From the NCBI GenBank assembly GCA_036939755.1, contig JALLAZ010000218.1, positions 1-18,871 on the forward strand: a DNA stretch of 18,871 nt, given 5' to 3'. This DNA is from Stephanodiscus triporus (lineage: Eukaryota; Bacillariophyta; Thalassiosirophyceae; Thalassiosirales; Thalassiosiraceae). Under the pieces are notes generated by a model, which saw only the letters and a list, made by a program, of their open reading frames with translations, searched no databases and was not told the DNA's origin. Shown one piece after another: positions 1 to 7,626 of the stretch. Made by a program: the position numbers and the translations under genes. Within the stretch, counting starts at the first letter, position 1; the number at the start of each line of letters is the position of its first letter.

Positions 1-2
1 AA

Positions 3-122
3 AATTGGATTAAGAACCAAATTCTCTTCAAAGTGCTGCTGCCAGATAACAAAAACAACCCAACTGGCCGTGGAATGACATTTTCAAAAAAAGCAGGTAT
101 TGAAGAGTTTTTCCTAGTTTAA
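3..122 (+). other. open reading frame entering from the left edge, unidentified
   Basis: The frame beginning at base 3 stays open from the left edge of the window for 39 codons and ends at TAA (120-122). It could be the last part of a protein whose start lies outside, or a chance open frame. I recognise no domain in it. The 257 bases that follow are AT-rich, and I see no convincing gene there, only a short open stretch around 182-330. Confidence 0.2.
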
Positions 123-379
123 ATAACAGCTTAAATCACCAAAAGTAAATGCCTCTACAATAAACTTAATTTGTTTTGTGAGCATATTTCCATTGTCTCC
201 CCTTAGTATACTTATTCCTTCTCATGTACCATCATATTCAAGTGAGTCAAATTGTTGTTCGCCTCTTAGATATGTATTCATCAAATGTACTGTACTACAG
301 TCTTTTCTGATAATTACACCGCTCTCTTAATCAGATACTCTAGACAGAACAAGTATTGTATCTTATCCTTAGAACTACG

Positions 380-1521
380 ATGTCTGTATTGTCACCCAAG
401 AAGTTGATGAATAACACCATGACCATTTCTGTGTTAAAAGTGTGGCCACCTACCGATGATGCCTTACCCCTCCATCAGTCGCATTTGATAGTAACTTTTG
501 GTCCGCCCATTAATCAAGAGTTGATGTCCTTGAGAAGGATGCAAGACCATTTTGAACAAATGACTTCACTGGAAGGCTGGTCTTTCTACACTTTGTTGAA
601 GGATGTGACAGTGACGATCGTCAAGTATATGGCGCCTTATTCTCCAGTAGCGATATGTACGTCTTTGATGTACTACTGAATCAGTTGAGGGCTATCAAAC
701 GTGAAAAAGCCTTCCAATGTGAAAATGATCTTCCCTTCTCTAGCTTCTTTACATTGGATTTGCATGATGTGAGCCATGGATATGTTGGGAATAGTATCTC
801 AAAGAAGAAGGTGCAATCTGTTCTTATTAACCAAAAACCAAACAAAGTGAACACATTCATGAAAGAGAAGTGGGAACGGAAGAATCCAAAAGGAGGGCTA
901 AAATGAAACATATTGTAACGTGTATAATCAATGACTACTGACATATAAAGATTTTGGGAAACATGCCAAGGAGAGGCATAAAGCTGAGAAGGAGAGGGAA
1001 AAACAGAAGAAGATTGATTGGAAACTGAAGAGCAGAGGGATGGAGATACAAAAGTTCTTTTTGAGAACTTCTTCAGTGAAAAAATGATTTGGGAATCCAT
1101 GGCAGTCACATACAGGGAGAAGTATGGTACAGCGCACATGCCCATTGGTGATGGGAGGTTTTTATTTCAATGCCAAATCATTAGGAAGGCCGACTTATGC
1201 GAGGTTTGTACCTTACCAAACAACAGTAAGACCGACATTATAGTTCCTATTCAAGAACCACTCCTTAGATGCAATCTCATCTTTGCCGATGGCAAATTAC
1301 TACCCATGAACAGTGACAAAGTTGATGTGTGGTATAGAAGTCTGTCTATCCACAAAACTTTTCACAAGGGTAAGGAAACTGAGATCTATTACCTCGCTTG
1401 TGACAATTTACAGCCAGATTTCCCCTTCATTTATGTTGATTAGAATGTTGATTGTGAATCATCTAGTGATGACAATGAAGATAACAGTTGGCATAGGGAT
1501 ATATTTGATTATTTGGGTTAA
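380..1521 (+). pseudogene. broken protein-coding gene of unrecognised family (remnant A)
   Basis: Several consecutive stretches read as natural protein, but in shifting frames. One runs about 380-679 in frame 2. Frame 1 reads well from about 556 to 903, after a TGA at 553-555, and ends in a Lys-rich segment with TGA at 904-906. A charged, probably coiled-coil segment (AKERHKAEKEREKQKK) lies near 960-1015 in another frame. Frame 1 then reads again from 1018 to 1440, with a TAG at 1441-1443. After that TAG the same frame continues with an acidic tail (ESSSDDNEDNSWHRD) to a TAA at 1519-1521, so the TAG looks like a premature stop in an older, longer protein. The intermittent coding quality suggests a gene of more than 300 residues with at least three frame breaks. 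I recognise no family or catalytic motif. It could be a captured host gene, a transposon-encoded accessory protein, or a diatom-specific family. Introns could explain some frame changes, but not the in-frame TAG before the acidic tail. Confidence 0.45.
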
Positions 1522-1801
1522 TTACTATTAAAATGCAACATTGATACCCGTTATTACATTCAGTAGCAACCATAGCTCCATTCATAAAGCTTAGACATGT
1601 GCCAATGCACTGATCCAAATATACAGGGAGATTTTAATGTTGTTCACGCCATGATACACTGTCTTGTACCGGGCGTCTCACCATCAACAAAGAGACGAAA
1701 ACCATCCTCCTAACCAACCCACATGCCCATTACTGAACCAACAAACGATATAGCTCACTAACTGCACTGGATACACAGCCGTCTTACTTTGACAAAGAAA
1801 T

Positions 1802-2235
1802 TTAACTTCTTTCTCCTTGGATGCATCTTGCATGCTGCATATCCTTGGGCATGATTGGCACGCGTTTTGCATGCAAAGCACGGTCATTTGTGTCATGGAA
1901 TAGCCCAACAAGGTAAGCCTCCGCTGCCTCCTGTAGGGCAAGCATGGCTGTGCTCTGGAAGTGTAAATTGTTCTTCTGTCCCATGTCTACACATATCTGT
2001 CTAACAAGATGCTGGAATAGCAACTTCCTGAGCAACATCCGGGTTCTTCTGGTATCTTTGGATCTCACGAAGCACTACAGTTCCAGGACGATAGCGATGG
2101 GGCTTCTTGATACTGCCCATCCAAAGTAGTTGCATTTTCTTGCGTGCAGCCTACGTCTACAGTGCCAGGTGACCAGTGATCACAAGATGCTTTTCCTCCA
2201 GTCAATCTACTAGCACTCTTTTTGTTTCTCGCCAT
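1802..2235 (-). pseudogene. histone H3 pseudogene
   Basis: Read on the - strand, the ATG at 2233-2235 opens MARNKKSASRLTGGKA, which is aligned with the H3 tail MARTKQTARKSTGGKA. K4 and K14 are kept, while K9 is replaced by R and S10 by L. Next comes a stretch expanded by about 13 nt relative to H3. It carries two TAG codons around the LATKAARK region in the frame of the following block. That block reads [17 protein letters not shown] and RYQK in a second frame. A further frame shift follows near H3 residue 58. The third frame, about 2050 to 1805, gives [14 protein letters not shown] and then [26 protein letters not shown] and QGERS, ending in TAA at 1802-1804 exactly where H3 should end. The histone-fold helices are nearly complete, so identification is secure. 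The frame shifts and stops mean it cannot encode H3. Diatom H3 genes usually lack introns, so the sequence does not say whether this copy arose by retroposition or by DNA duplication. Confidence 0.92.
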
Positions 2236-2366
2236 CTCTTTCTTTGTTTTATGATGGTGGAGTTGCAGAGGATCATCTCAATCACTCTGTGGCTGTTTTC
2301 TTGGATCAATTTTTCGGGGTCAGTACCTGTGTACAGCGGACTATTTAGTCAGTGTGGGTATGGTCC

Positions 2367-2389
2367 GTAGGTACCTATATGGTACCTAC
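2367..2389. repeat. perfect 9-bp inverted repeat with 5-bp spacer
   Basis: GTAGGTACC at 2367-2375 and GGTACCTAC at 2381-2389 are exact reverse complements around the spacer TATAT. The element sits 20 bp before a minisatellite array. It could form a cruciform or be a protein-binding palindrome. Its function is unknown. Confidence 0.85.
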
Positions 2390-2408
2390 TGCAGCGCCGG
2401 TTTGTATG

Positions 2409-2623
2409 GTACTCCTCCTCATGTACTCCTCCTCACTGATTCCTGCCAATTTTGTACTCCTCCTCACTGACTGGTTCCTGGCCCTATCTCTACCAACCAT
2501 ACTGCAGCACCAATTACGTACTCCTCCTCATGTACTCCTCCTCACTGATTCCCGCCAGTTTTGTACTCCTCCTCACTGATTCCTTCCAGTTTTGTACTCC
2601 TCCTCACTGACTGGTCCTTAGCC
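2409..2623 (+). repeat. minisatellite with a 109-bp higher-order unit
   Basis: The 12-mer GTACTCCTCCTC starts at 2409, 2423, 2454, 2518, 2532, 2563 and 2594. The spacings are 14, 31, 64, 14, 31 and 31 bp. The first three starts and the next three are offset by exactly 109 bp, so a 109-bp block was duplicated, and a 31-bp unit was added once more at the end. Within units the core is followed by ACTGATTCC or ACTGACTGG variants. The short open frames across it look like by-products of the repeat and not genes. Confidence 0.9.
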
Positions 2624-2749
2624 TCCCATAACTCCAGAAGAATGTACAGAATCATCCGCGATGGCAATGGCAACCGCCATCAACAAGAAACTGCAAGCGA
2701 TCGCAATCAAGCATGGTTTTCTCGTTGCAATCAGCTGACCAATATTTAG

Positions 2750-3832
2750 ATGAGGAATTACTTCAAAATTGAAAACACCCCACCAACTCATATCCCTCAA
2801 CAAGGGAATGGACCCAAATTTGGGGACGGTCCAGATTTACCACTCAAAGTCAAAGACCGAATCTTTGAGTATGGGGTAATCAACAAGATCATCAAATTGA
2901 AGGACGTCTTGCATACCTTCGTTGACTATGTCCAGTACGACAATTTTCTATTGTTCCAAAAAATCATGGTATATTTGGACAAGATCATTTGCGGCCTCCG
3001 ACCATGAAGACAGAACAAGACGACCATAAATTCTTGCTTAAGAATTGCATGAGGTACGAGAGGGCATAGAAGAGGGGTGGGGAGAAGGTTGAATAAGGAA
3101 TGCGATACATCATAAAGTTAACCCCCAAAACAGTCTCAATAACCCTCGATGGTGATCTCTTTACATCACCAACTTCATCCACCTTACCGATTACAGTGGA
3201 AAACATACACATCAAACATGGCAGTCCTTATGTGGGAGAAGATGCCGTACTGTTGTAAATTACACTATGGTTAATCGTTTCACTGAGTGTGAGCTTAAAT
3301 CAATCGGATGTTACATCACCACAGCGGAGATGGCAGCCATTGAAAAATGCAAGATCAACCTCAATGATGACTATGGTATATACTCTGACGAGTACATGTC
3401 CTTAGCCATTGCAAACCTTGGAGAACTACCCCTCAGAGTGGTGGTGCAAGACTCTGCCCTCCCCCTCTATCAAAAGTACCATGTAGAAGTTGGATGTTGA
3501 CGTGGATTCTTTGAGCGAGACATTTACAAGGTGCATGGTTCCAGTTGAAGGTTGAAGTACATGAATGACAAACGGTCCCTCTGTTTCAAGATCTATGCTG
3601 AGATAGAAATTCCGGACACAATCAAGGCTCATGTTGATAAGTTATTCTATTGGAATCAGATGTTGGCTCCTATGATTAACATGAAATTGGTAGAGGTGAG
3701 GTCAAACTTCAATTTGTACATCAAAAAGCATTACCTTGGTATGTATTCGAGGCAAAATTGCATCAGCCAATCATGGAGTAACACTCACACCACTTTGATG
3801 ATGACAGTCAAGGTGATGCAGTAGGAGTGTGA
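2750..3832 (+). pseudogene. broken protein-coding gene of unrecognised family (remnant B)
   Basis: This is a chain of protein-like segments in changing + strand frames. Frame 2 reads from 2750 to 3004. Frame 1 reads from 3004 to 3254, interrupted by TAG and TAA near 3067 and 3097 and ending in TAA after EDAVLL. Frame 3 reads from about 3258 to 3500. Frame 1 reads briefly near 3490-3550 (DVDVDSLSETFTRCM). Frame 3 reads again from 3552 (KIYAEIEIPDTIKAHVDKLF) to about 3745. Frame 2 closes with HHFDDDSQGDAVGV and TGA at 3830-3832. Each break is a small frame change or stop, as in a decayed gene. The text is lysine- and methionine-rich, with no membrane segment or motif I can name. It converges on the hAT remnant, so it might be element cargo, or a separate gene that the element landed beside. 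The family is unknown. Confidence 0.4.
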
Positions 3833-5001
3833 GGTTGGTGTAGTTTGGGCTGGCAGCCAAAATATTGATAAGTGGCCTTACCTCCTCCTGCCAAATGAGA
3901 TGTGCATTCAATGATGTCCAACAAGCAAAAGGATTGTTTGGGCTGGCAGCCAAATATTGATAAGTGGCACTTTCTGGATGGTTGCACCATCCCCCAAAAT
4001 GGATACACCAAATTGGTCTGCCTCCTGATGAAGGGTGTGTAATTGCTCATCACGTGCTGTCTCAAAGAGGGAATCCATCAACCTTCCGCTGACAGCTTGA
4101 CAATCGGGGGGCTTGTAACTTGGCCCTAAGTTTCTCTCAACTTTAAAGATCCTCTTAAAATTGGGGTCTTCCAACAGAGAAAAGGGCAATCCACAGCTGA
4201 TAAGAAAATCTCCAGCCGCAACGTTGACTATTTGAGATGAATTAGGAGTAATCTGATTCCCACACAGAATCAACTGTCGTTGGGGTGGGGGTTGCTGGGA
4301 TCCTCCTTGAAACATCTGCCTGTGAGAGAAAAAAGATGACGACAAAGATGCAACACTTCCCCTACTCCTTTTAGCAGGGGAAATTGACAATGTTGTTGTG
4401 GTGCTCTCCCCCCCCCTGCATTGATGGGGGGTTCAAATGGTTGCTTGCATTGATCAGATATCAACACAGAAAAATGAGCAGCAACTGTTCTGACTTGAAA
4501 ATCGGCTATCTCGTAATCCACTTCAGCTTTCCATTTCTGTGATGTTTTCAACTTCAGTCACCCCGTGTGATACACAGCTTTATACTGCACTTTCTTTGCA
4601 TAGGGAATGTTACCTTTGCATGTGCTAATGCTCTGGCCTTTTATTCTGAGGATGTGGGCAAGGGCCTTTGATGCATTCATGTGCTTGTGGAAATGTGGGG
4701 GTCCTGGTGCAGGCATAGGACAATAACCACAAGTCCAACCATTAGAAACCAAAACATTGTCCTCTTCACGCGAACTCATATTAATATTTTGTGGACTTTC
4801 CCAAATATTGTTCAAAGGAGGGAGAGTGTCATCCGCCGCCCCCAGCATCATGTCCCCAAAGCTACTTACACTATCAATCCCGTTGTCTTTGTTGCCGCTC
4901 ATTGCTTCAAACATGCATGCAGTACTATTAATCTTACCGACTAGGGGATCGATGTGGGAAGTGCCAGACAATGTGTCACCCCAATTGTCTACTACTGCCA
5001 C
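3808..5001 (-). pseudogene. hAT-family transposase remnant (BED zinc finger plus DUF659 region)
   Basis: On the - strand the frame entering near 5018 carries a BED-type zinc-finger pattern at about 4780-4600: WTCGYC, then FHKHMNASKALAHI, then CKGNIP. This gives a Cys pair followed by His/Cys ligands. The frame stops at TGA (4558-4560) but continues open beyond it to the G9 run at about 4409-4417 (written as C on the + strand). There the reading shifts to another frame that begins ISPAKRSRGS. That frame gives the DUF659 signature of hAT transposases: CGLPFSLLEDPNF, then YKPPDCQAVSG, then GDGATIQKVPLINI. A further one-base shift near 3955 restores ILAASPNNPF before a short direct repeat. The catalytic C-terminal half and the hAT dimerisation domain are absent, and no terminal inverted repeats were identified. 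The gene therefore has at least one stop, two frameshifts and a large 3' truncation. The real start codon is not evident, because no ATG precedes the finger except internal ones near 4915. Confidence 0.8.
3843..3968. repeat. 33/34-bp direct repeat pair inside the transposase remnant
   Basis: Bases 3843-3876 and 3936-3968 are the same sequence (beginning GTTTGGGCTGGCAGCCAAA), differing by one A in a short A run. They start 93 bp apart. On the - strand each copy encodes the PLINILAASPN segment of the hAT protein, so the second copy is a local partial duplication within the decaying gene. Confidence 0.85.
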
Positions 5002-5166
5002 AATTGGTTGGTGAGATCATTTCTGCAGCAGAACGTATCTGTGTCGAGAACATCAAAACGCACTGATGTTGTAAGAGTAGAGGGTGAAGTTAGGTAAAAG
5101 TGGTTCCTCTAAAAATGTAATCCATTTTTTACTTGTTCCCTTTGGTCTGACCATCAGTTACTAAAT

Positions 5167-5188
5167 GGTTCCCCTCTAGAAGGGAACC
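5167..5188. repeat. 22-bp near-palindrome
   Basis: GGTTCCCCTCTAGAAGGGAACC pairs with itself over its full length except for one C/A mismatch, and is centred on TCTAGA. It lies upstream of the hAT remnant and about 40 bp before the 11-bp tandem repeat. It may be part of a terminal structure of that element, but no matching copy was found on the other side. Confidence 0.75.
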
Positions 5189-5230
5189 CCATTCCCCAAA
5201 TCTGAAAAGCTGAAAAGGGGAATCCCTAGG

Positions 5231-5285
5231 AATTACTGGGGAATTACTGGGGAATTACTGGGGAATTACTGGGGAATTACTGGGG
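5231..5285 (+). repeat. five perfect tandem copies of an 11-bp unit
   Basis: AATTACTGGGG is repeated five times without a mismatch, and then diverges (AATGCAC). The copies are identical, so the array is young or kept homogeneous by slippage. The only known context is the gene-free stretch 5002-5511 between the hAT and GDSL remnants. Confidence 0.95.
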
Positions 5286-5441
5286 AATGCACATCATAGG
5301 TGGCAATGGAGAAGTTGCGGATTTTAAATGCGTTGATTAATTCAAAATAATTAAAAGTGAAGGGCCAACATCAGAGTATCGTATCATTATGAAATCATAT
5401 TATCTGAAGAAACATACTAACAATTCGACATTCTAATCATA

Positions 5442-5538
5442 TTTCCCTCCCTCCTTCTGTCTTCTCCTGTTCCCTCCTTTTCCTCTCATGTTTTCTTTTT
5501 TTCCCCCGTTTTTACCTGCTTCCACTTCTGACCTCCTT
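5442..5538 (+). other. polypyrimidine tract
   Basis: Nearly 100 bases are almost all C and T on the + strand (CCTCCCTCCTTCTG, CTTTTTTTCCCCC and similar), broken by few purines. The tract lies at and beyond the 3' end of the GDSL pseudogene, so on that strand it is a purine tract. Such tracts can adopt triplex structures, but nothing else here indicates a function. Confidence 0.6.
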
Positions 5539-6446
5539 ATTGTATATAATTTGAACGGCCAGCATTGAAAAGCCATCTGATGGGCTTGCGTCATGGGTGG
5601 GATGATTCCTATCCCAAAATTTGTAGCCATGGAGATTGTCACAATTATTACTTCGATCGGTATCAGTCTGACTGGGATGGCATGGATTGCAAATATTATG
5701 TATGCCAAAATAATCCTTTTTGTGGTTCAGACATTCAAATACCTCGAAGATATCGAAGTAATCCACAGTCTTTGATGCACAACGGAGGTCATGCCAAGGG
5801 CAATCATGCAAGTAGGCCTGCAGTGGCGGATACAACGTTTCAAACTTGGAGACTTTCTCCATGAGCAATTCATTGTGACCCGACACCAGGACATTGTATG
5901 CATCCAATACCCGCATTGTCTTCCCCTTCGTCTTTGCTGCGACCCAAGTTGACATATTTATGGCGTTCGCAACAAGTAACATACGAGCGTCGGCATCGAA
6001 TAGATGTTGAACATCATCCATTATAATGCCGGCCATAGTGATGTATTCGTTGGTCAGGTTCAAATCTTTCAACGTTGTGAAGTTTTTATCCACGCACCGC
6101 CAGTAATCATTGTAGCCAGAAAATAGGATGTGCAAATGAGAAACCTTGGCAGAATTTTGATCGGCAACCGCGGGTACTACAGAGGGGTTTAGATAGCAAA
6201 TATGTATCTATGTACTCTAGCTGTTATTCGTCGTCGCGCCACCCAACGCATAGACCGCACCTCCGGTCGAGGAGGGTGATTATTCGGATAGATTGATAAA
6301 TTGCACCAGGTCCTCTTGCCACGCCCTGCCATCGCTGAACCATCCATCATAGCTCCACGGGCCAGGATGCGTTTCGTTGTTTTATTGCCCACATCAGACA
6401 CGGTGTCGTCAATGACTGTTGATGCAACGGCAATAGCCGCTTCCCT
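5512..6446 (-). pseudogene. GDSL/SGNH-type lipase/acyl-esterase pseudogene
   Basis: SGNH-hydrolase blocks appear in order on the - strand. Block I is at 6416-6384 as VIDDTVSDVGN, where families usually have FGDSLSDVGN. The position of the catalytic Ser is Thr (6402-6404). After a frame change just downstream, the second frame gives SYDGWFSDGRAWQEDL (from about 6354), the usual segment after block I. Block II reads GGAVYALGGATTNNS, block III FSGYNDYW at 6123-6100, and a conserved helix reads GHNELLMEK. Block V is FWDRNHPTHD, with the catalytic Asp at 5613-5611 and His at 5604-5602 intact. Three in-frame stops break the second frame: TAA 6280-6282, TAG 6217-6219 and TAG 6208-6210. No ATG precedes block I in a usable frame. 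The family comprises secreted or lumenal esterases and acyltransferases. With a mutated nucleophile, one frameshift and three stops, it is a decayed copy. The 3' half (6207 to 5512) is an uninterrupted 231-codon frame. Confidence 0.8.
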
Positions 6447-6582
6447 TCACAGGATGACCATGTCGGTGAATGGGATCGCGGGGAGGCATTCATTTTGTTT
6501 CACAACTTAGCGCCATCAATCAAACTTCGTTAGCAGCTCCGATGTATAACATTTTTTACTCTCTCTACTCCACAGAGAATAA

Positions 6583-6996
6583 TCACATATTCTTATGGTA
6601 GCAACCCCCAGCACCTAAACGCATTGCAGCACTTGGACCACTGAACGACTTCATCAAACTCTGGGGCAGGAATATACCATTTCCGCCTTCGCAGGCGCAC
6701 TGCCAACCTCCAACGTCTTCGCTGATTGAAGACTTGCGTTTTACCCTCTTCTCGCTATCACTATTTAACTTCGTGAATTGATTTGGGCCGATGATATCAC
6801 CCGTATCATTCTTTCTATGGGAATTGCTTCGACCATCGATGTTTCGTTTGGTGTTGCCGCCTTCACTGGCGACGTAGTCATCGCCTGACTCCATCGTCAG
6901 CGTCTTCGACCACTGCCCTTTCACATGAATCGCGAGTAAAAGAGAACACACTCCAATGAAAGGAATACAATAATGGAGAGAAGCGAATTCCATCAT
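6583..6996 (-). CDS. small secreted protein candidate with signal peptide, 137 aa
   Basis: The ATG at 6994-6996 (a second ATG follows at once) opens a 137-codon frame. Residues 1-27 look like a signal peptide: a hydrophobic core YCIPFIGVCSLLLAI, followed by HVKGQ. The rest is hydrophilic and Ser/Asn/Gly-rich, with dibasic sites (NTKRN, and KRVKRK, which contains an R-x-K-R furin-like site). Three Cys lie near the C-terminus (CAC, GGCY). I recognise no domain. Two readings are possible. It may be an independent small secreted protein or propeptide. Alternatively it may be the first exon of the GDSL gene that follows on the same strand, since its frame equals the frame of the GDSL body and a signal peptide suits that family. 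If the second is right, an intron lies between about 6640 and 6450 and the gene is dead downstream. Its start overlaps a + strand ATG at 6995. Confidence 0.4.
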   Translation of the reverse strand: MMEFASLHYCIPFIGVCSLLLAIHVKGQWSKTLTMESGDDYVASEGGNTKRNIDGRSNSHRKNDTGDIIGPNQFTKLNSDSEKRVKRKSSISEDVGGWQCACEGGNGIFLPQSLMKSFSGPSAAMRLGAGGCYHKNM

Positions 6997-7626
6997 GCAT
7001 TCGCGCGTTGTCTTAGCTTGTTTAGTTATCTATCTGGTTTTAGTTCTGAAATTGACGGCGTTGGTGTGCGCTGGCCGGAAACAACTGAACCGCTGCAAGG
7101 AAATCGAGAGAAGTATGGACACAAAACATTATAATTTTCTCGTCAAAAATCGACCTGATCTGCCAAATGAACAGTCCGACAAACCCGACCACCGTTCTCA
7201 CCTTTCCGACACAGACGTAACCAACGAGGAGATTTTGCGCCGCCCCCATCCCACCTCGCTTGCTTCGTTCGCGTGTGCTGTTAAGGTACGTAGGTACTTG
7301 TATTGTACTCTTCTCTACTCTACTAGAGTAGAGAGAGAAGAGGTTGAGTACTTTTCCGAACAAAGGCGACGGTCAGAAAAAAGGCGCGCCCTGCTCCTAA
7401 AAAGTACTCTACTCGGTACTACGAACACAAACCTCTACTCTACTTAACTGTATGTACGTATCTATGTACGGTACCTGTCGATGGTCGGAGCCAACCAATA
7501 AACTAGGTAGGTACGATACACCTAACCCAAAAAAGTACGATACAATAGCCGTCAACAAGATATCTTCTCTAGAGCGGACCACCACCACCCAACAACCCGT
7601 CACTTTACTCGGAGGGCAATTTCATC
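6997..7626 (+). promoter_or_regulatory. upstream region of the Pol5 gene, with hairpin and repeated short motifs
   Basis: I see no convincing gene here. It holds a perfect 10-bp inverted repeat with a 3-nt loop (TCTCTACTCT at 7312-7321, AGAGTAGAGA at 7325-7334). CTCTACTCTACT occurs at 7313-7324 and 7433-7444. A CCAAT box lies at 7495-7499, about 130 bp before the start codon. GTACGATACA occurs twice, at 7511-7520 and 7535-7544. The dense GTAC-containing words and clustered motifs in the last 200 bp suit a promoter. No TATA box was recognised. Confidence 0.45.

Noticed and set aside
681..1145. 154-codon - strand ORF opposite remnant A
   Set aside because: It is the Phe/Ser-rich complement of Lys/Glu-rich coding text, a typical antisense shadow, with no domain.
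2409..2623. CRISPR array
   Set aside because: The spacing is irregular (14/31/64), the spacers are themselves repeats, and the surrounding genome is eukaryotic. It is a minisatellite.
1..6450. Variant genetic code or stop-codon reassignment explaining the broken genes
   Set aside because: All three stop codons appear as lesions together with frame shifts, and the intact genes downstream use the standard code with normal stops.
6995..7447. 150-codon + strand ORF starting at an ATG with a hydrophobic N-terminus
   Set aside because: It runs through repeated promoter-like words and the hairpin before the Pol5 gene, its C-terminal half encodes the repeats, and it overlaps the start of the - strand signal-peptide ORF. 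There is no domain or other support, though a short secreted protein cannot be fully excluded.
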